A program made the translations under genes and the position numbers. From Lepisosteus oculatus (lineage: Eukaryota; Chordata; Actinopteri; Semionotiformes; Lepisosteidae), in contig NC_090699.1 in NCBI RefSeq assembly GCF_040954835.1, positions 17,911,817 to 17,975,816 of the forward strand: a DNA stretch of 64,000 bases, read 5' to 3'. Each line of letters begins with the position of its first letter. Positions within the stretch are counted from its first letter, which is position 1. Under the pieces are notes generated by a model, which searched no databases, had not been told where the DNA came from, and worked only from the letters and a program-made list of their open reading frames with translations. This document shows, piece after piece, positions 23,304-35,880 of the stretch.

Positions 23304-25678
23304 TTAGAGAATTGGACAGATTCTTCGTTTTCTGCTCAGCTGTAAATCCAGATCTCCTAATTGTTTCAGGAAGTTTCTGTTGGGATAAATGGCTCTTTTC
23401 TGGATAATGTGTTGGATGGCCTCGCTGAGAGAAAGCCGTTGGTGTAGCATGAGGTAGGCCAGGACCAGGCTGGCAGACCGGCTCATTCCCATGATGCAGT
23501 GCACTAACACCTTTCCTGTAACGAGAAGACAGAGTTTAAGAGGGGTCTCCCTTCATCAGCAACCCTTGCAGCCTCTGTGCAAGAACTTCAGGCTTTCAGT
23601 TTCTGGATGTGAGGTCTAAAATAGCTATAATCTGCTGCATCTGTTCAGGAAAGGGCAAGAGGCTACAGGAATCTAAACATTGGGCAAGTTTAACCTTGCT
23701 TTGTATCTGGAGAAACACAGCTGATGATGTCTGGAGACATCCATTATAAACCACAGAGGCTACAAGATAAGCTGGCCTCTAATAGCACTAGACAGACCAA
23801 GTGTACAACAACTATTGGCTACTTGGTTTTGGGGGAGAAACTGTGCAGAACACAAAAGCCTGAAAACAGGTAAGACAGAGGGGGGAACAGAGCCTCTCTC
23901 ATATCCTGGCAGCACAAGGTATTTGAATTGTTGAACTGGTTGCTGTTTATTTGGTTGAACGTTTTCCTTCATCTATAGAGCTAACTATAGAGTGAAAGGT
24001 TCTGTTCTGTTTTTTTTTTTTTCCAGGATATTAATTTAAAGAGACAGGCCTCTCCCACAATCTCACTTCCTACTCACTTCAAAAGTAATGCTGCTGTAGT
24101 TCGGTTCAATTTTATCATCTTCAAAAATTCATGTATTTTAGAAATCATGTTAGTGTTCTTTTCAGAATACCTGCAAGCAGAGGAGGGATAAAGATTATTG
24201 CTGCTGTTGATTAATTTCCATAGAATGTCCTGATGAATGATGGAAAACTGAAGGCACCCTATATTATCTTGTCCACATTGTGCCTTTGTAAAGCCAAGAC
24301 TGGTATCTTACCATCTGTCTTCTTCAGGGCTTTGTGAATGAAGCATGCGGTTGGTTTGAAGTACACACTCAGGTCAAAGTCCGGGGAGTCATCTGCTGGG
24401 ATGCCGAAGTACTGAATCTTCTCTCCATAGAAGGCCTGGTCCCCTATGCTGCCCTGCTTGGAATGTGCGGCGTTCAGAATGTGAGTGACACCCATTTTCT
24501 GTAAGGCTTTCCTGTCCTGGGCTATTGCCCTGTAGTGTCAGAAAAACAGCAGCCTCAGAAAAGCACACATTGAAGTGATGATTCCTTGCGCCTACTTTAT
24601 ATTCCAGAGGTCCGCAAAGCACTTGGCCTGTGTCGTGATAGCGGACCCCCCCCCACCTGGGTGATGTTCAGCAGCCATTATCTGCCTGCAGCCCCACCAC
24701 GCAGCAGATCTAGCAGAGAAGCTAGAGGAATGACTTCACCAGCCCAATTAAGTGCGATTTAGCACTTTGGTAATTAATATGAACTGATCCCAGGATCTCA
24801 TATAGCTGTTTCTTGAAAGAAGCCAGGGTACTGGCTTCAACAACATGGGTGGGTAGCTTGTTCCCGACCCCCACAACACTTTAGGTAGTTGAAGACAGTC
24901 ATAAAAATCTAATTATACTTCAAAATACACTTTTACTCTTCCCTGGCTACCAATATCACTCCACTAGGATATTTACTCACTGTATTCTGTTCTGGCAGAG
25001 TTAAGGAATGCAATTAAAACCATAGATTCTCTAGGCAAGAGCTCAGGCATGTGGTGATAAAATCTCTATAAGTGCTGGTGCTCCTCCATACTGGTGTTCT
25101 TGTCAGTAAGCATTATTTAGTCGCTATATCACAGCATACAGAAGCAGAAAATGGTGCGGTTTAATAACCACGCTGTTCTTTAACAAGTGTTTATTTAAAA
25201 GCACCACGAAAAGCAACGGGGACCTGAACATCACAGACTGGCAAAACAGAGAGTGAACTTTGATTGATTTTTACTTTCCTAACAGTGCTGTTTTGTCAGC
25301 TGGCTCTGTGTGATGTTGCAATACTAGTCTGCTCAGAGGCCTTCCCCGAGCAAGGGAGAAACTAGTTCAAGTGGCACAGAAAGGGAACCAAAAGACACAA
25401 AGGACAGTAACACCGAGTACTAACTCTCAACTTTATCTCTCAAAAACTGTACAGACAGACAAACTAAGAATAAGCTCGAATATCTCTGCTGCCAAGATCA
25501 GAACAGCTGACATATTACGATTGTGGACTTTCGGAAAGCTCCGTACTTACACGTTTCCAATATACAAGTTTGGCCAGACCTCGTCTACTTGAGTCAGCTC
25601 TAGTTTGCAGGTGTCCAGAATATTCTCCAGGTCCCGGACACAAAGCAGGCCGTTTCGCCATTCTCCTGAGGATGCCAT
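23304..25678 (-). CDS. DUSP13A-like dual-specificity phosphatase, divergent paralogue (array gene 4)
   Basis: Coding exons on the minus strand: 25678-25551, 24529-24312 and 23515-23304, giving 185 aa (human MDSP/DUSP13A is 188). Exon 1 reads [20 protein letters not shown] and then [15 protein letters not shown]; this VDEVWPNL form groups it with DUSP13A. General-acid Asp is D90 ([11 protein letters not shown]); HCIMGMSRS gives C122 and R128, so catalysis should be intact. The region after the first helix ([20 protein letters not shown]) differs from all four siblings, and the tail ends in basic [10 protein letters not shown]. Donors are GTAAGT and GTAAGA; phases 2 and 1. The start lacks a purine at -3 but has G at +4. 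Substrate unknown; MAP-kinase-pathway phosphatase by family. It could be an extra duplicate not present in mammals. Confidence 0.88.
24758..24885 (-). mobile_element. LINE 3'-end fragment, copy 2
   Basis: Short copy inside intron 1 of array gene 4, sharing CAGCTGTTTC-type and AGCTTGTTCC-type blocks with the better copy at 26.4 kb. Confidence 0.5.
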
Positions 25679-25944
25679 TTGCTTCTCGGTTCCGGCTGAA
25701 CGAGAGGACGTTCCTGCCATCAATTCCCTTCATCTCTTCCACGCAGCCTCTGATTCATTTGAACAGGTGTTTATTAAATGTCACCGTCCTGTTACTGGAT
25801 TTAGCACAGGGTGCATCGCGCACAGTACACCCTCGGGAGGGTAAACGCAGGAGAGGAGGATAGGGGACAGCAAAAACTAGACAGATAATGTTAAGAATGC
25901 TAAAGATAATGGAAGGACAACACAGTTAAAGTAAACTCTTAGAG

Positions 25945-26140
25945 CAGGGCTGGCCAAACCTGGTCTTGGAGGACCAATGTGTCTGTGGATTTTCATTCCA
26001 ACTCCGCTTATAGCAAAAACAAACCAGCTGGTTATGGGCTTAACTGAACTGGTCTAGCAGTGTCTATCAGGTCTCGAGGAGCTGCTGTTTTAAAAGGACT
26101 TTGAAAACCTGCAGACACACTGGCCCTCCAGTGTGTAAAC
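25945..26140. repeat. Dispersed repeat with inverted ends, copy 2
   Basis: The left end (TGGTCTTGGAGGACCAATGT) and the right end read backwards (CTGGAGGGCCAGTGTGTCTG) are imperfect inverted repeats, so the unit looks like a short palindromic DNA element. Related copies are at 10.1 and 32.1 kb. Confidence 0.6.
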
Positions 26141-26439
26141 AAGTGATACAGCTCAAGAGCTATTTCAAGAGCTTTGCGGCCTGTTTGCTTAGTTCGACTT
26201 AATCTCACCGGAGAAGCAGTTGGCCTTCTGAAGGACCCCCTTTAAGGTGGGTGACAAGAAGCAGTTTCCAGTGTGTTCCATGTGAAGAAAAGAAAGCTCT
26301 TGCTTTCAGAAAATAAAACGTAAAATTAGGAGTGAAACAGTGGGAACAATATCCAAATCTTACTCCAGTAAAGATTAGAGTTTTTATGTCAGATTACAAA
26401 TGGTTGTAAACGAGAGGAGTTCGTTGGGCCCGTCTAGCC

Positions 26440-26690
26440 TGTTTGGTAATTAGTACTTAATTAATCCAAAGATCTCAACCAGCTGTTTCATGAAAGAATC
26501 TAGTGTATCGGTTTCACCAACATGAATAGTCAGCTTGTTCCACACTCCCACAACTGTTTGGGTAAGTACGTGCTGCCTGTTCTGGGTTTTAAATGCACTT
26601 CCACACAATTTCCACTCATGCCCTCTGATTCTGAAGAAGTCCACTGGGTAGATTTTCTGTCCTTTAATTCCACAACATGCTCAATCTTTG
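26440..26690 (-). mobile_element. LINE 3'-end fragment, copy 3
   Basis: The minus strand encodes GVWNKLTIHVGETDTLDSF and KQLVEIFGLI, the C-terminal end of a non-LTR reverse-transcriptase ORF, preceded by FRIRGHEWKLCG. It lies between array genes 4 and 5. Confidence 0.65.
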
Positions 26691-26743
26691 TTTATCGAGC
26701 ACATTAATTCTGAAATGATTGAAATCGCTAGTTGATGCAGTAG

Positions 26744-27988
26744 TCATGGTTTCCCCTCGGCTGAGTGTCTTTGTGGGCGTAATTTCATATCCAAGCTCCT
26801 CAGCTGTTTCAGGAATCCTCTGTTGGGGAAAATCCACCTGCTCTCCTTTACTGTTTTGATGGCATCAACCAACGAGAGATGGTGGTGGATCATCAGGTAG
26901 GCCAGCACCAGGGCGGCAGACCGGCTCACGCCCACCGCGCAGTGCACAAACACTCTGGCTGCAGAGGAAGCACAGCAAGCCGGACGTTTCCATTTCTTAG
27001 CCCAATAACGATAAGATCAACAAATGTATCGCTTACACACCTGCCTCACATCTCACGTTTGGTCCTTTTTTTTTCAGACAGTTTTAATTTTCTTTGCTTT
27101 GTAAATATGACCAGTTCTTCATGAAAGGGAGGACTTTTGCGATCCAGTTATCTTTAACTGGAGGAATTTCAGATTACTTGTTTAAAGAGGCATCAGTACA
27201 CACACACACACAATCACCAAGAGCTGAGTGAAGGCAGTCCTTACCACCTGGAGTGCTCAAACCCTTGTGTATGTACTCAGCAGAGGGGTAGAAGAAGGGG
27301 AACAGGTTGAACTCTGGCAGGTCATGAGCTGGGACTCCATAGTAGTCTATGGTTGTACCATAAAAATCATGACTTCCCTGGCAGTACATCTTTCCATGAG
27401 CAGCATTGAGGACATGAGTGATCCCCATCTTCCACAGCCTGTATCTGTCATGGACCACAAACCTACAACAGAAACATAGGAAGAAAGAGCTCTGCACACC
27501 TTTCACAGGCAGGGCAGAGCAGTAACAGGATGTTCTGTGGCGATATCCTCCCACAACGTTAAGCAACCAGCACACATAAAGAAACTGTGGGAGGTGACAC
27601 CATTTACAGGGCATTTGAAAACACAAGCTTTAGTATGATTATAACAGAGATTGTTTTTTGTATATTTTGAGAGGGCAACAGTTGGTAGTGCTCTGTAACA
27701 AAAGTAGAGATTGAAAAAAACAAAAATTCAGGAACAGGTGCACTGTAAATACATTTGACTTTAGTATTTTTCCAGACATGGTTAGCACAGCAGTGCTTGC
27801 AGTCATACTCACATGTCCCCGAGGAAGAGGTTGGGCCACACCTCATCGACATGGTTACAGGACGATTTACCGCTGTACAAGAGGTCCTCCAGCTCTTTTA
27901 CAGAGGGACTGCCAGGCTGAGCACTGCTGCTGCAGTCTTCAGAGGGTGCCTCCGATCCAGTAGACGTACTGCTTTCTGCCACTGACAT
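26744..27988 (-). CDS. DUSP13A: DUSP13A (MDSP) dual-specificity phosphatase (array gene 5)
   Basis: Coding exons on the minus strand: 27988-27813, 27462-27245 and 26958-26744, giving 202 aa. Exon 1 starts [20 protein letters not shown] (A at -3) and ends [20 protein letters not shown], almost identical to the [15 protein letters not shown] block of human DUSP13A. Exon 2 has [17 protein letters not shown] and [10 protein letters not shown], again the human form; general-acid Asp is D106. HCAVGVSRS gives C138 and R144. Donors are GTGAGT and GTAAGG; phases 2 and 1. This is the best DUSP13A orthologue here and the most 5' member of the array, matching the MDSP-then-TMDP order I recall for the human locus. 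Known role of human MDSP: a skeletal-muscle phosphatase reported to bind ASK1. The SAMD8 promoter lies about 1.5 kb upstream on the opposite strand. Confidence 0.93.
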
Positions 27989-28799
27989 GCTTTAAGTATT
28001 ACTGTATTTTAAATTCTTCTTTCCTATTTCCTACAGCTTATTTATTTCAGATTTTGCAGTATCTGGGAGAGGGATATTTACGAACAGGTGTAACTTGACC
28101 TCTTGAGCAGTGCTGCAGAAAGTCCCTTCTTAATACCCAGTCTCTCAGTGCCAACATTTTGTTGCAGCTCAAAATAACCTTTAACTGTTTACATTCCCTG
28201 ACTGGAATAAAGGGAGATGATCGAAAAACAGCTATGTTCGGAATACATTCATATTTTGGCTGAGGAGAGGGTGAACAACATTGAGAGCAAAAAAAGTTGC
28301 TCAAAAGTTTTCAACAGCCTGTCAGTTTGGAGAGTAAATGAAAACATAACAAAGTATAACTAATAATATAACTATACTAAAAGTATAATTAAGAACTAAC
28401 TAGGGAATCAGAGTTTTTCTCCTGCTGCATGTAAAAATGTTTTCAATAAACAATTTATTTAAAATTGTCCAAATACTTCACCTAACAATAATTACAAGGA
28501 AGAAGACAAAATACACTTCCATTTCATCTCTTGATAGAAGTTAATAAGGCAGTAATTACTGAAGTGCTGATGCTGCTTTTAACCCTGCAGACATCAAGTA
28601 ACCCTCACAGCATATCTAAAAGCCAATACATGGTTTCAACTAGTCTGAACTGGAAAACAACAGTAATTATGAGCCATTTTATTACATAAACCTCAAAAGC
28701 AGTAAACACCAGGTGAAGAATTTCCCTGCTTTTTACAAAATCTCTTTTTTTTAATTAGACATGTCGGCTGAGAACAAGTGTCCATTGATGGAGAAGTTA

Positions 28800-29083
28800 T
28801 TTAAGATTAAGATCACTTTATTGTCGATACACAGTTTCTTGTATTAATTTGTCTTTTTGCATACCCCAACTTGCTCTCCATGAGCCACACAGACAGGGAG
28901 AGAAGCTTTGGGTCAGAGCGCAGGGTCAGCCATTTATACAACACCCCTGGAGCAGCTGGGGTGAAGGGCCTTGCTCAGGGGCCCAACGGAGTAGGATTCC
29001 TCTGCCGGCCACAGGATACAAACCGGCAACCTGCCAACCACAGGCACAGCTCCTTAGCCACAGAGCCACCACACCACCCCAAA
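28800..29083 (-). mobile_element. tRNA-derived SINE, copy 2
   Basis: Reverse-oriented copy: it starts with the complement of the AATAAAGTGA tail (ATCACTTTATTG) and ends in the tRNA-like head (GGTGGTGTGGTGGCTC on the minus strand). It has the same body as copies 1, 3 and 4. Confidence 0.85.
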
Positions 29084-29204
29084 TTTAGACAGCAGAGCAC
29101 TAAATGGTGCCCCTGAGCAAAGTACCAGGGTATAATAGCAACACCCCAGGGTCCTACTTCCATCTAGTCTGGAGTCTAGAGCCCTAATCGATACTTCACA
29201 CCTC

Positions 29205-29290
29205 GGCCTTCCATGTGGAGTTTGCACGTTCTCTTGATGTTTGTGTGGGATTTCTCCTGCTGCTCCAATTTCCTCTCACCCACAAAATTG
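29205..29290 (+). mobile_element. V-SINE-like fragment
   Basis: CCATGTGGAGTTTGCACGTT followed by TGTTTGTGTGGGATTTCTCC resembles the conserved V-domain of fish V-SINEs. It is only a short piece with no tRNA head. Confidence 0.5.
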
Positions 29291-29439
29291 GTGCTAAAAA
29301 ACAGAAGGTATATTTAGGTGTGTGCAGCCGAGAGTTTTGAAACTTAGTCTGGAAACGGCTGTATGGCCAAGATAAGTCACCTGTGACCCGAGTATGATCA
29401 CCATCACGCCTGTGCCCAAGTGACCAGCAGAGGTCGCAC

Positions 29440-30600
29440 TTTTTAAGGGCTCCGCGTCTTCGGCCTGTCAGAGCGGCCTTGGCGGCGCCGTCTTCCTGTG
29501 GAATAACTTCGCAGTTCCTGTTTACGGTGCGCAGTCGGAGCATGTTCGTTCAGTCAGAGAGCAATGATTTGGAGAAACTCTCCGACTGCCAGGCGTTCCG
29601 GGAACAGGTCGCACAGCAGCATGTGAGAAGATTACTTCATCAGCTGTGATTACGGTTGTCGAAGGAGCAGACGCCTCGGGTGAGTTACTCAGTCCTGTCC
29701 CCCTGTTAGTGAGCTTGGTTTGGGTGGGCACCCGAATTGTCTTCATCAGTGCACTTTCAGCCCCTCTCACTTGCTAGCTCTGATTTGTAATCGGTTGCTT
29801 TATTTCACTGTTTATTCGAGCGTCGCGGTACGTAAGCGGTCTTCGTTTTGTTTCGCGTCTCGATGGGGGGCTGCTGGTGAGAGGTGGCTGCCGAGCGCAA
29901 TTCGTACACATACAAAAGCTTTTCTAACAAAACTGGAAGGTGGATCTGCTCCTCTGTGCAGTTATATGACTGCCTGCTCCATTTGGGAACTCTCTTTGTT
30001 TTGTACAATACTTTTATTTTAAAAAAAAGGGTTAAACCGTCGTCCGTTGCCTGGTTAAAACCTCGTATTTGAAGAGGAGCTTGAATGCCGTTGGCCTTAA
30101 GCGTTCCGGTTAATTCCTTTTCTCATTTAAACGTAAGTCAAATTTATATCGAGTTCTGCCTTAAAACAGCGACCTGTACATACAGCGGGGCTCGCTGCTG
30201 GGGCAGTCTGAGTGAGGTACCTGACTCGGCGGGACAACAGCAGGGCTTCGGACCCACGGCCCCGCGGGTCCAGGTCGCCTCCCCGGCGTGTGAAGAGTAA
30301 ACGAGGTCTGGTCCCTCGTTTCACAACAGCTTTCGAAAGCGTCGGGGTTCGCACGCACCCCGAAGTGTGTGTGTGTTGGGGGGTACTTGCGGGAGCCCCA
30401 GCGCTGTATCGGTTCCCCGGAGGGGAAAGTCTTTTCTCCCCGGTGGAAAGGTATCCCGTGTTGTACGAGGGCTGGACTCTAGTCTTTCATGGAAAGTGAT
30501 AGTGTCACAGCAGTCTTCGTGTTCACTTCCTCGGTTTAAATACCTCGGTGTTTCTTACCGTACAGGTTGCACTCGCTGAAGCTCATTTAGACGTTGGGGG
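29440..30600 (+). promoter_or_regulatory. SAMD8: CpG-rich region: candidate SAMD8 promoter and untranslated first exon
   Basis: GC- and CpG-rich compared with its surroundings. A strong donor, CTCGG/GTGAGT at 29679/29680, could close an untranslated exon starting near 29470 (GGCGGCGCCGTCTTCCTGTG). The coding start exon at 38.55 kb follows a splice acceptor, so an upstream leader exon is required, and this is the only CpG island between array gene 5 and that exon. A second GC-rich patch lies at 30180-30500. The assignment is inferred. Confidence 0.55.
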
Positions 30601-32136
30601 GGAAAGCCCAGTCATTTTAATTGCGATCCAGTTGTTGTTTTTTATTAAATCATTTTTGTTTTTGCTAGGGCGGCTTATAATCTCGTTCATTTAGCCCACG
30701 GAAAAGAGAGCCGTGAACGAAGGTGAAGAACGTCTCGAACTCTCACGATTCACTTATTGAGAAAGCGAAGTTCTAGTCCTTTAATTCTGGGGTAGTACTA
30801 TTAGTAGAGACTTTTTATCTACTAGGGCTCTGTCGAAAAGCGATTCTTGTATTTTCGTGTGTGCAAGTGTACAGGGACCCAGAGCACAATTCATTGGCGT
30901 GTTATCCGTTTATTTCTCGCTTCTTAAAGGGGACATTTTAACGTTTTTTTCACCTTCTTGACAAAGCTATTAAATACACTCTGATCTATCTGCGAGTTTG
31001 TCCGAGTTCGCCCAGAGCCACGTAAAACTGAGATTACGTGTGTTACCTCATGGTTGACTGTTTTCAAGACCCTTTCATAGCCGGCAGACATTAAACGTCT
31101 CTTTATATTATATATGTTTATTTTACAATAATATTTATAATTAAGAGTTACACTTGCTTCAAGCTACATGTGAAAAATGAAGGAAAAACTATAATGTTCA
31201 AGACCACAAGCATTAAAGTAGGCTAAATGTTACTTATTTAATCTCCTTTTGTTGATAGACTAGGTATTGTTTGTGTTGCGTTTTGTTTTAGGAGACTCTT
31301 GCTTGTTTGAACTGGAATATTAGAGGTAGCTTGATCCTTGAGGACTTTGACTTTGCAGGCTGAGATTATATCTATACAGACTGCATAACTGTTATGCAGC
31401 ACCTTTATCAAGAGCACTGAAAAGCAGTAATTTAAGCAGGTTTCAAGATAGTGATATCCCCTGTATTGATAAGGCCCCGTCTCCCACATTGTAAGGTGAG
31501 GAAGGCTTTCTCTGGCACCAGTCCTGTGCTGAGTGCCCTGTGTGGTGCATCACAGAGAGAGCACTAATCAGTCATTGATCGCTCAGCCTCTCACACAGGG
31601 TCCTGCAGTGCCTTTGGCACTTGTACCTGAAGTGAAGTTATTTATGAAAGTGTTCTTTTGACTTAACTGTTTCAGGAGGGTAGGTAATGTTGCTGGTCTG
31701 GAATTCCCTAGGCGTCTATAGGTAAAAGATGTTGGTGCTAAGTGTGGCTCATGGCTTTTAGTTAGTTGGTGCATTAGTGGACCTAGTTTCAGATACAGGT
31801 GCTAGAAGTCATGCCTTCATCTGTGTCAGTCAGACCCAGAGCTGACCCTTGTGGGCAGTGCTCACTTTGCAGATGTGGGAGGCTCCTGGTGTGGAATTAG
31901 TCCTGTGTGGAGACGTCTCTCTCTGTCCATGTCGGCGTGGCATGTGTCTGGGCTGCGAGGAGTGGAGTTAACCGTTAACGTTCTGCTCCGTGGGACAAGT
32001 ACAGGCCTGAGTATGGGTAGCATTTCGGCTCGACTCTCACATGTGTGCAGATGTGGCGCAACAGGTCTGAGTTGTTTTGGGACGACATCTGAGGGTTAAA
32101 AGCTTGAAAGCTCAAATTTGAGAGGGGTAGTCCATC

Positions 32137-32290
32137 ACGGAGGAGTCCAGTTCTGGTCCTGCAGGGCCGGTGTCACTGCAGGTTTTTGGAGTTTTGCAGC
32201 AGCACATGAAGAGCTGGGAGATGCTGCTAAATTGGTCCAGTTAAACCAGTAACCAGCTGGCTTAGCTAGTTAAGAGTTGAGTTGTACCCG
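32137..32290. repeat. Dispersed repeat, copy 3 of the 'GGTCCTGCAGGGCCGGTGTC' family
   Basis: It shares CTGGTCCTGCAGGGCCGGTG and ACTGCAGGTTTTTGGAG with copies at 10.1 and 25.9 kb. Confidence 0.5.
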
Positions 32291-33115
32291 GTTGAGGATC
32301 TGGCCTATCTAACGAAAGTGCTTTTGGCTCATGTTAACGACGGGGTCCGAGCTGTGATTGTTGCAAATGTAGACCTTACATCCTGCTAGACACCAAATCT
32401 ATAGTTAGAAATGAGTCCCTGCATACTTGGTGACTGTCCAGTTCCTTTGGCAATACGGTACATATCGTAGCTGTCCTTCCACTGGTTCCAGCGAGTTACA
32501 TCTCTGAAGAAGAGAGGACACTAAGGTACAAAAGGGCTGTGCCATTTGCTTGCTGCTGTAATGTGCCTTTGTTTTTGCTCTTTCAACAGTCCTGCTGCGG
32601 TTTGGTCAGGCTGGCACTGATAAGAGTGTGTTAATTATAGAGGCTGGATTTTATTTGCTTTCATCTTATAGGCAGTGTCACTTCTATAGCTCTTTGTCTG
32701 CTGTGTCATGGTAGATATTAGGGAGCAGCTCTTTCAGCTGTCAAAATATGAAGCTGTTTTTGGACTTTGCTGAGATTTTTTTTAACACAAAAATTACAGT
32801 TTCTGAGCCGGTAGTTGCCTGTTATGTGAAGCCTAACCTATTTAATCCACAAACTTTCCCAAAACCAACTATTTATTAACTAGTCTATGAAATATATCTT
32901 TGAAGCCCTTCTTGACTCACGACTAGCTGGAAACCTGATTTTCCTCATGCTGAAGATCGTATCTTCAGTGGGGGTGTTTGCGGACCACTATGTTCTCTGT
33001 ACTTTTCTGCTGTGCTGTGGCAGCATGTCAGCTGCTTGCCGTGTAGTGGAAGTGCGTTTCTGCCCGCTGAAGCTCCTGTGCTATGGATCAGTATGCTAAT
33101 TTGGTGTAGGAAAAT

Positions 33116-33379
33116 GATAAGATCACTTTATTGGGCATATACAATTTCTTGCATTAGGAATTTGTCTTTTCGCATACCCCAGCTTGCTCTCCATGAGGCA
33201 CACAGACGAGGAGCGAGAAGCTTGGGGTCAGAGTGCAGCGCATTTATACGGCGTCCCTGGAGCAGTTGGGGTTAAGGGGCCGAATGGAGACTGATTCCTC
33301 TGCTGGCCGCAGGATTTGAACCGGCAACCTTCCAGCCACAGGCACAGATCCTGAGCCACAGAGCCACCGCTCCGCCCCA
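33116..33379 (-). mobile_element. tRNA-derived SINE, copy 3
   Basis: Reverse-oriented, with the tail complement GATCACTTTATTGGGC at the left and the tRNA head complement (TGAGCCACAGAGCCACCGCT) at the right. It lies inside the inferred SAMD8 5' intron. Confidence 0.85.
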
Positions 33380-35880
33380 GTTCCTTTGTTTATGCATCAA
33401 AGTCGAGTCCTATAATAACCTCATCCAAATGAATGAGAAATTTTGCTCAAGAGGTGCTTGGGCATAATTACTACTGAATTTGGCTGAAGCTTTTATTAAA
33501 TGATTGTGACAGAAGGCATAAAGTACTGTACTGTAGTGTTACTAGTAATACTGCGGTAACCCAACTTCCTGAAGTCCACCTGCTGTTCCCTTCTGTTCCC
33601 AGTGGTGCCAGTGTCTGAGCTCAGTGCCTCGTTTGTGTCTGGCAACTGAATATGAGCTCTGTTTTGTCCTGATTGTATTGTTTCTGTGACCAGGGCTAAG
33701 CCTGCATGCCTGCCAGCTGGCCTCATGTTTACATTAAATCCAATTTGGGATCTTCTGTACCATTAGCACTTTGAAATGAGAGCATGGATCACTGTGATTG
33801 GCATGCTAGTGTTACGCCATATTTCTCCTTCTTTGTTTTGTTTAACCTCTGAGTACTCCCATCTGTCACGGACCTCCAGAGGCAGTTTCTGCCTGGAATG
33901 ATGTCCTCTTTAACATTTTGTAATAACTTTGTAAGTACAGACGGCATTGGCCATTTCCAGGGCTTAAACTAGAGCTTCGCCTGGACTCCTTCCCTGTGAA
34001 GGACCTGTGGGTGTGGAGTGCCGTCCCCTGCCTAGTGGAGTGGACTTGGTTGATCACAACGCAGTGGATCCACAGGTCTGTGGGTGTGGCAGTGGCACAC
34101 GTGCGCTCGGTGAGTAACCGAGCAGGAGCAGACTCCCATCTGCCACGTGATGTGAAAATGAGCGAGTCTCTCTGATCACAGTACTCTCAGATAAACTTCT
34201 AGCTGTTTGTACTGGTTACTGGTCTTCAGATCCCAGCAGCTGGTTTCATAATGAATGAGCTTTGTGCTCTGTTAGTGAGGTATGACATTCAGACTCTCTT
34301 CCTCAGATTTCTGATGTGTATTTCATTTCCCAGGAGCAGTGAAGTTGAATCTTTCAGCTCCGCTTGCATTTCTGCAGCATGCCTGAGGTTACACCCTTGA
34401 CACCCGACTCTAATCAAATACACGTGTATTTGCTCTAAAATGAGAAAGCGGTTTGAAATGGGTTTGAGTGCTTTTGCCAACGCCTAGACTCTGGTATCGG
34501 AGAGAGTGACTAAACAGTTGAAACTTTTTTTTCCTTTATTGCACTTCATTTTTTTCAGCTTTGCCGTGCGACTAAATTTATACACACTGACAACTTTTCA
34601 GTTTCTCTCAGACCAGACCTATAAATGTGTTGTGCGGTACAGTATATATCTAACATCTACTGTATATTCAGAAGTCTTGATTTGTTAAATGCAGTTTGAT
34701 CTGTTTCTGGCACTGATCCCACAGATTATCCCATTTGTACACACATTTCAAAAGTTTGAAATGAAAGACGTAGGCCTTAATAGTTAATAAAAGCCTTAGG
34801 TTTAAAGGCAAGGCTTTACTTTTTTTTAGTGACCTTAATATATTGGCAGCATTCTTTTTCTTAAACACGGCCAAAGTGTCTTTCACAACAAGTGTTGCTG
34901 CTTAACCTTGGAACGGATCACCAGTGGGAATGAGCCTATCTGGTATTATAGAAAACCAGGCTGTCGGTGTAAGTGTTCACTGTTCACTCTCTGATACAGG
35001 GAAGTGGCAGTCTTGAGCAATCCCAGTTTTTGCTGAAGTTTCAACTTGCGCCATAATTCTTCCTCGCACGGGGTACTGCCCCTTTAGAGGAGAAAAGGTT
35101 ATTGAGCTTCTGCTCGAGATTAGGCTGAGAACCTTGGAATGGAGACAGGACGCCATGGTGAGCTGTCAAGCCGTTAGAACATTAAAATGGCCCCATTGAT
35201 GGGAGAGGCCTTAATGGAATAGTTTAATCACTGTAATGCTGCTGTAAGGAAAGTGAATGGGAGGCTTACTGATGAATGGATGTTGCGTTGATTTGACAGG
35301 CAGTTAGTTTGGTTTCTAAAAACTGTTAATGTGTTAGTTGTCCAGTTAGGGGAAAAAACTGCTAGTAGAATCTTATTTGAAGTGAGGCACAAATATAATT
35401 TCTATTTTTGTAAAACCTTAAAATATGGGGTGGAAAAAGCCAGATTGAGTCAGAAATTTAAGTTTTCATTTGTGTGCAGCATATTATTCTTGCATCATAT
35501 TTTCTGTTTGGTTAGTTTTCTCAATTAAACCTGTAGAATTACCCCCTGTATATTGTATATTGTGCTGTGGATAGGTGTTATGGATGTGTTGACCATTTGC
35601 TCAAGTGACTATATTTTGAGTAGCTGCAGCACTTGTCATGTATTAAATCAGCTGAACGCTGTTGGATGGTATGAGCTGGTGTTGGTTTGTCTGCAGTGGT
35701 GTACAGCCCACCTGCGACAAGTCCGAGCGCTGTAGCACATGCCATCACTATCATGCTCATCCCTGCTGGAACACTGCTAAGGAAGCTATTGTTTCCATGG
35801 CAGCGAGCCACAGCTCGCTCATCTGTCAATCAGAGCCTGTTGTCATGGATACATAGCCTGACAGGAAACCTGTTTCACCT

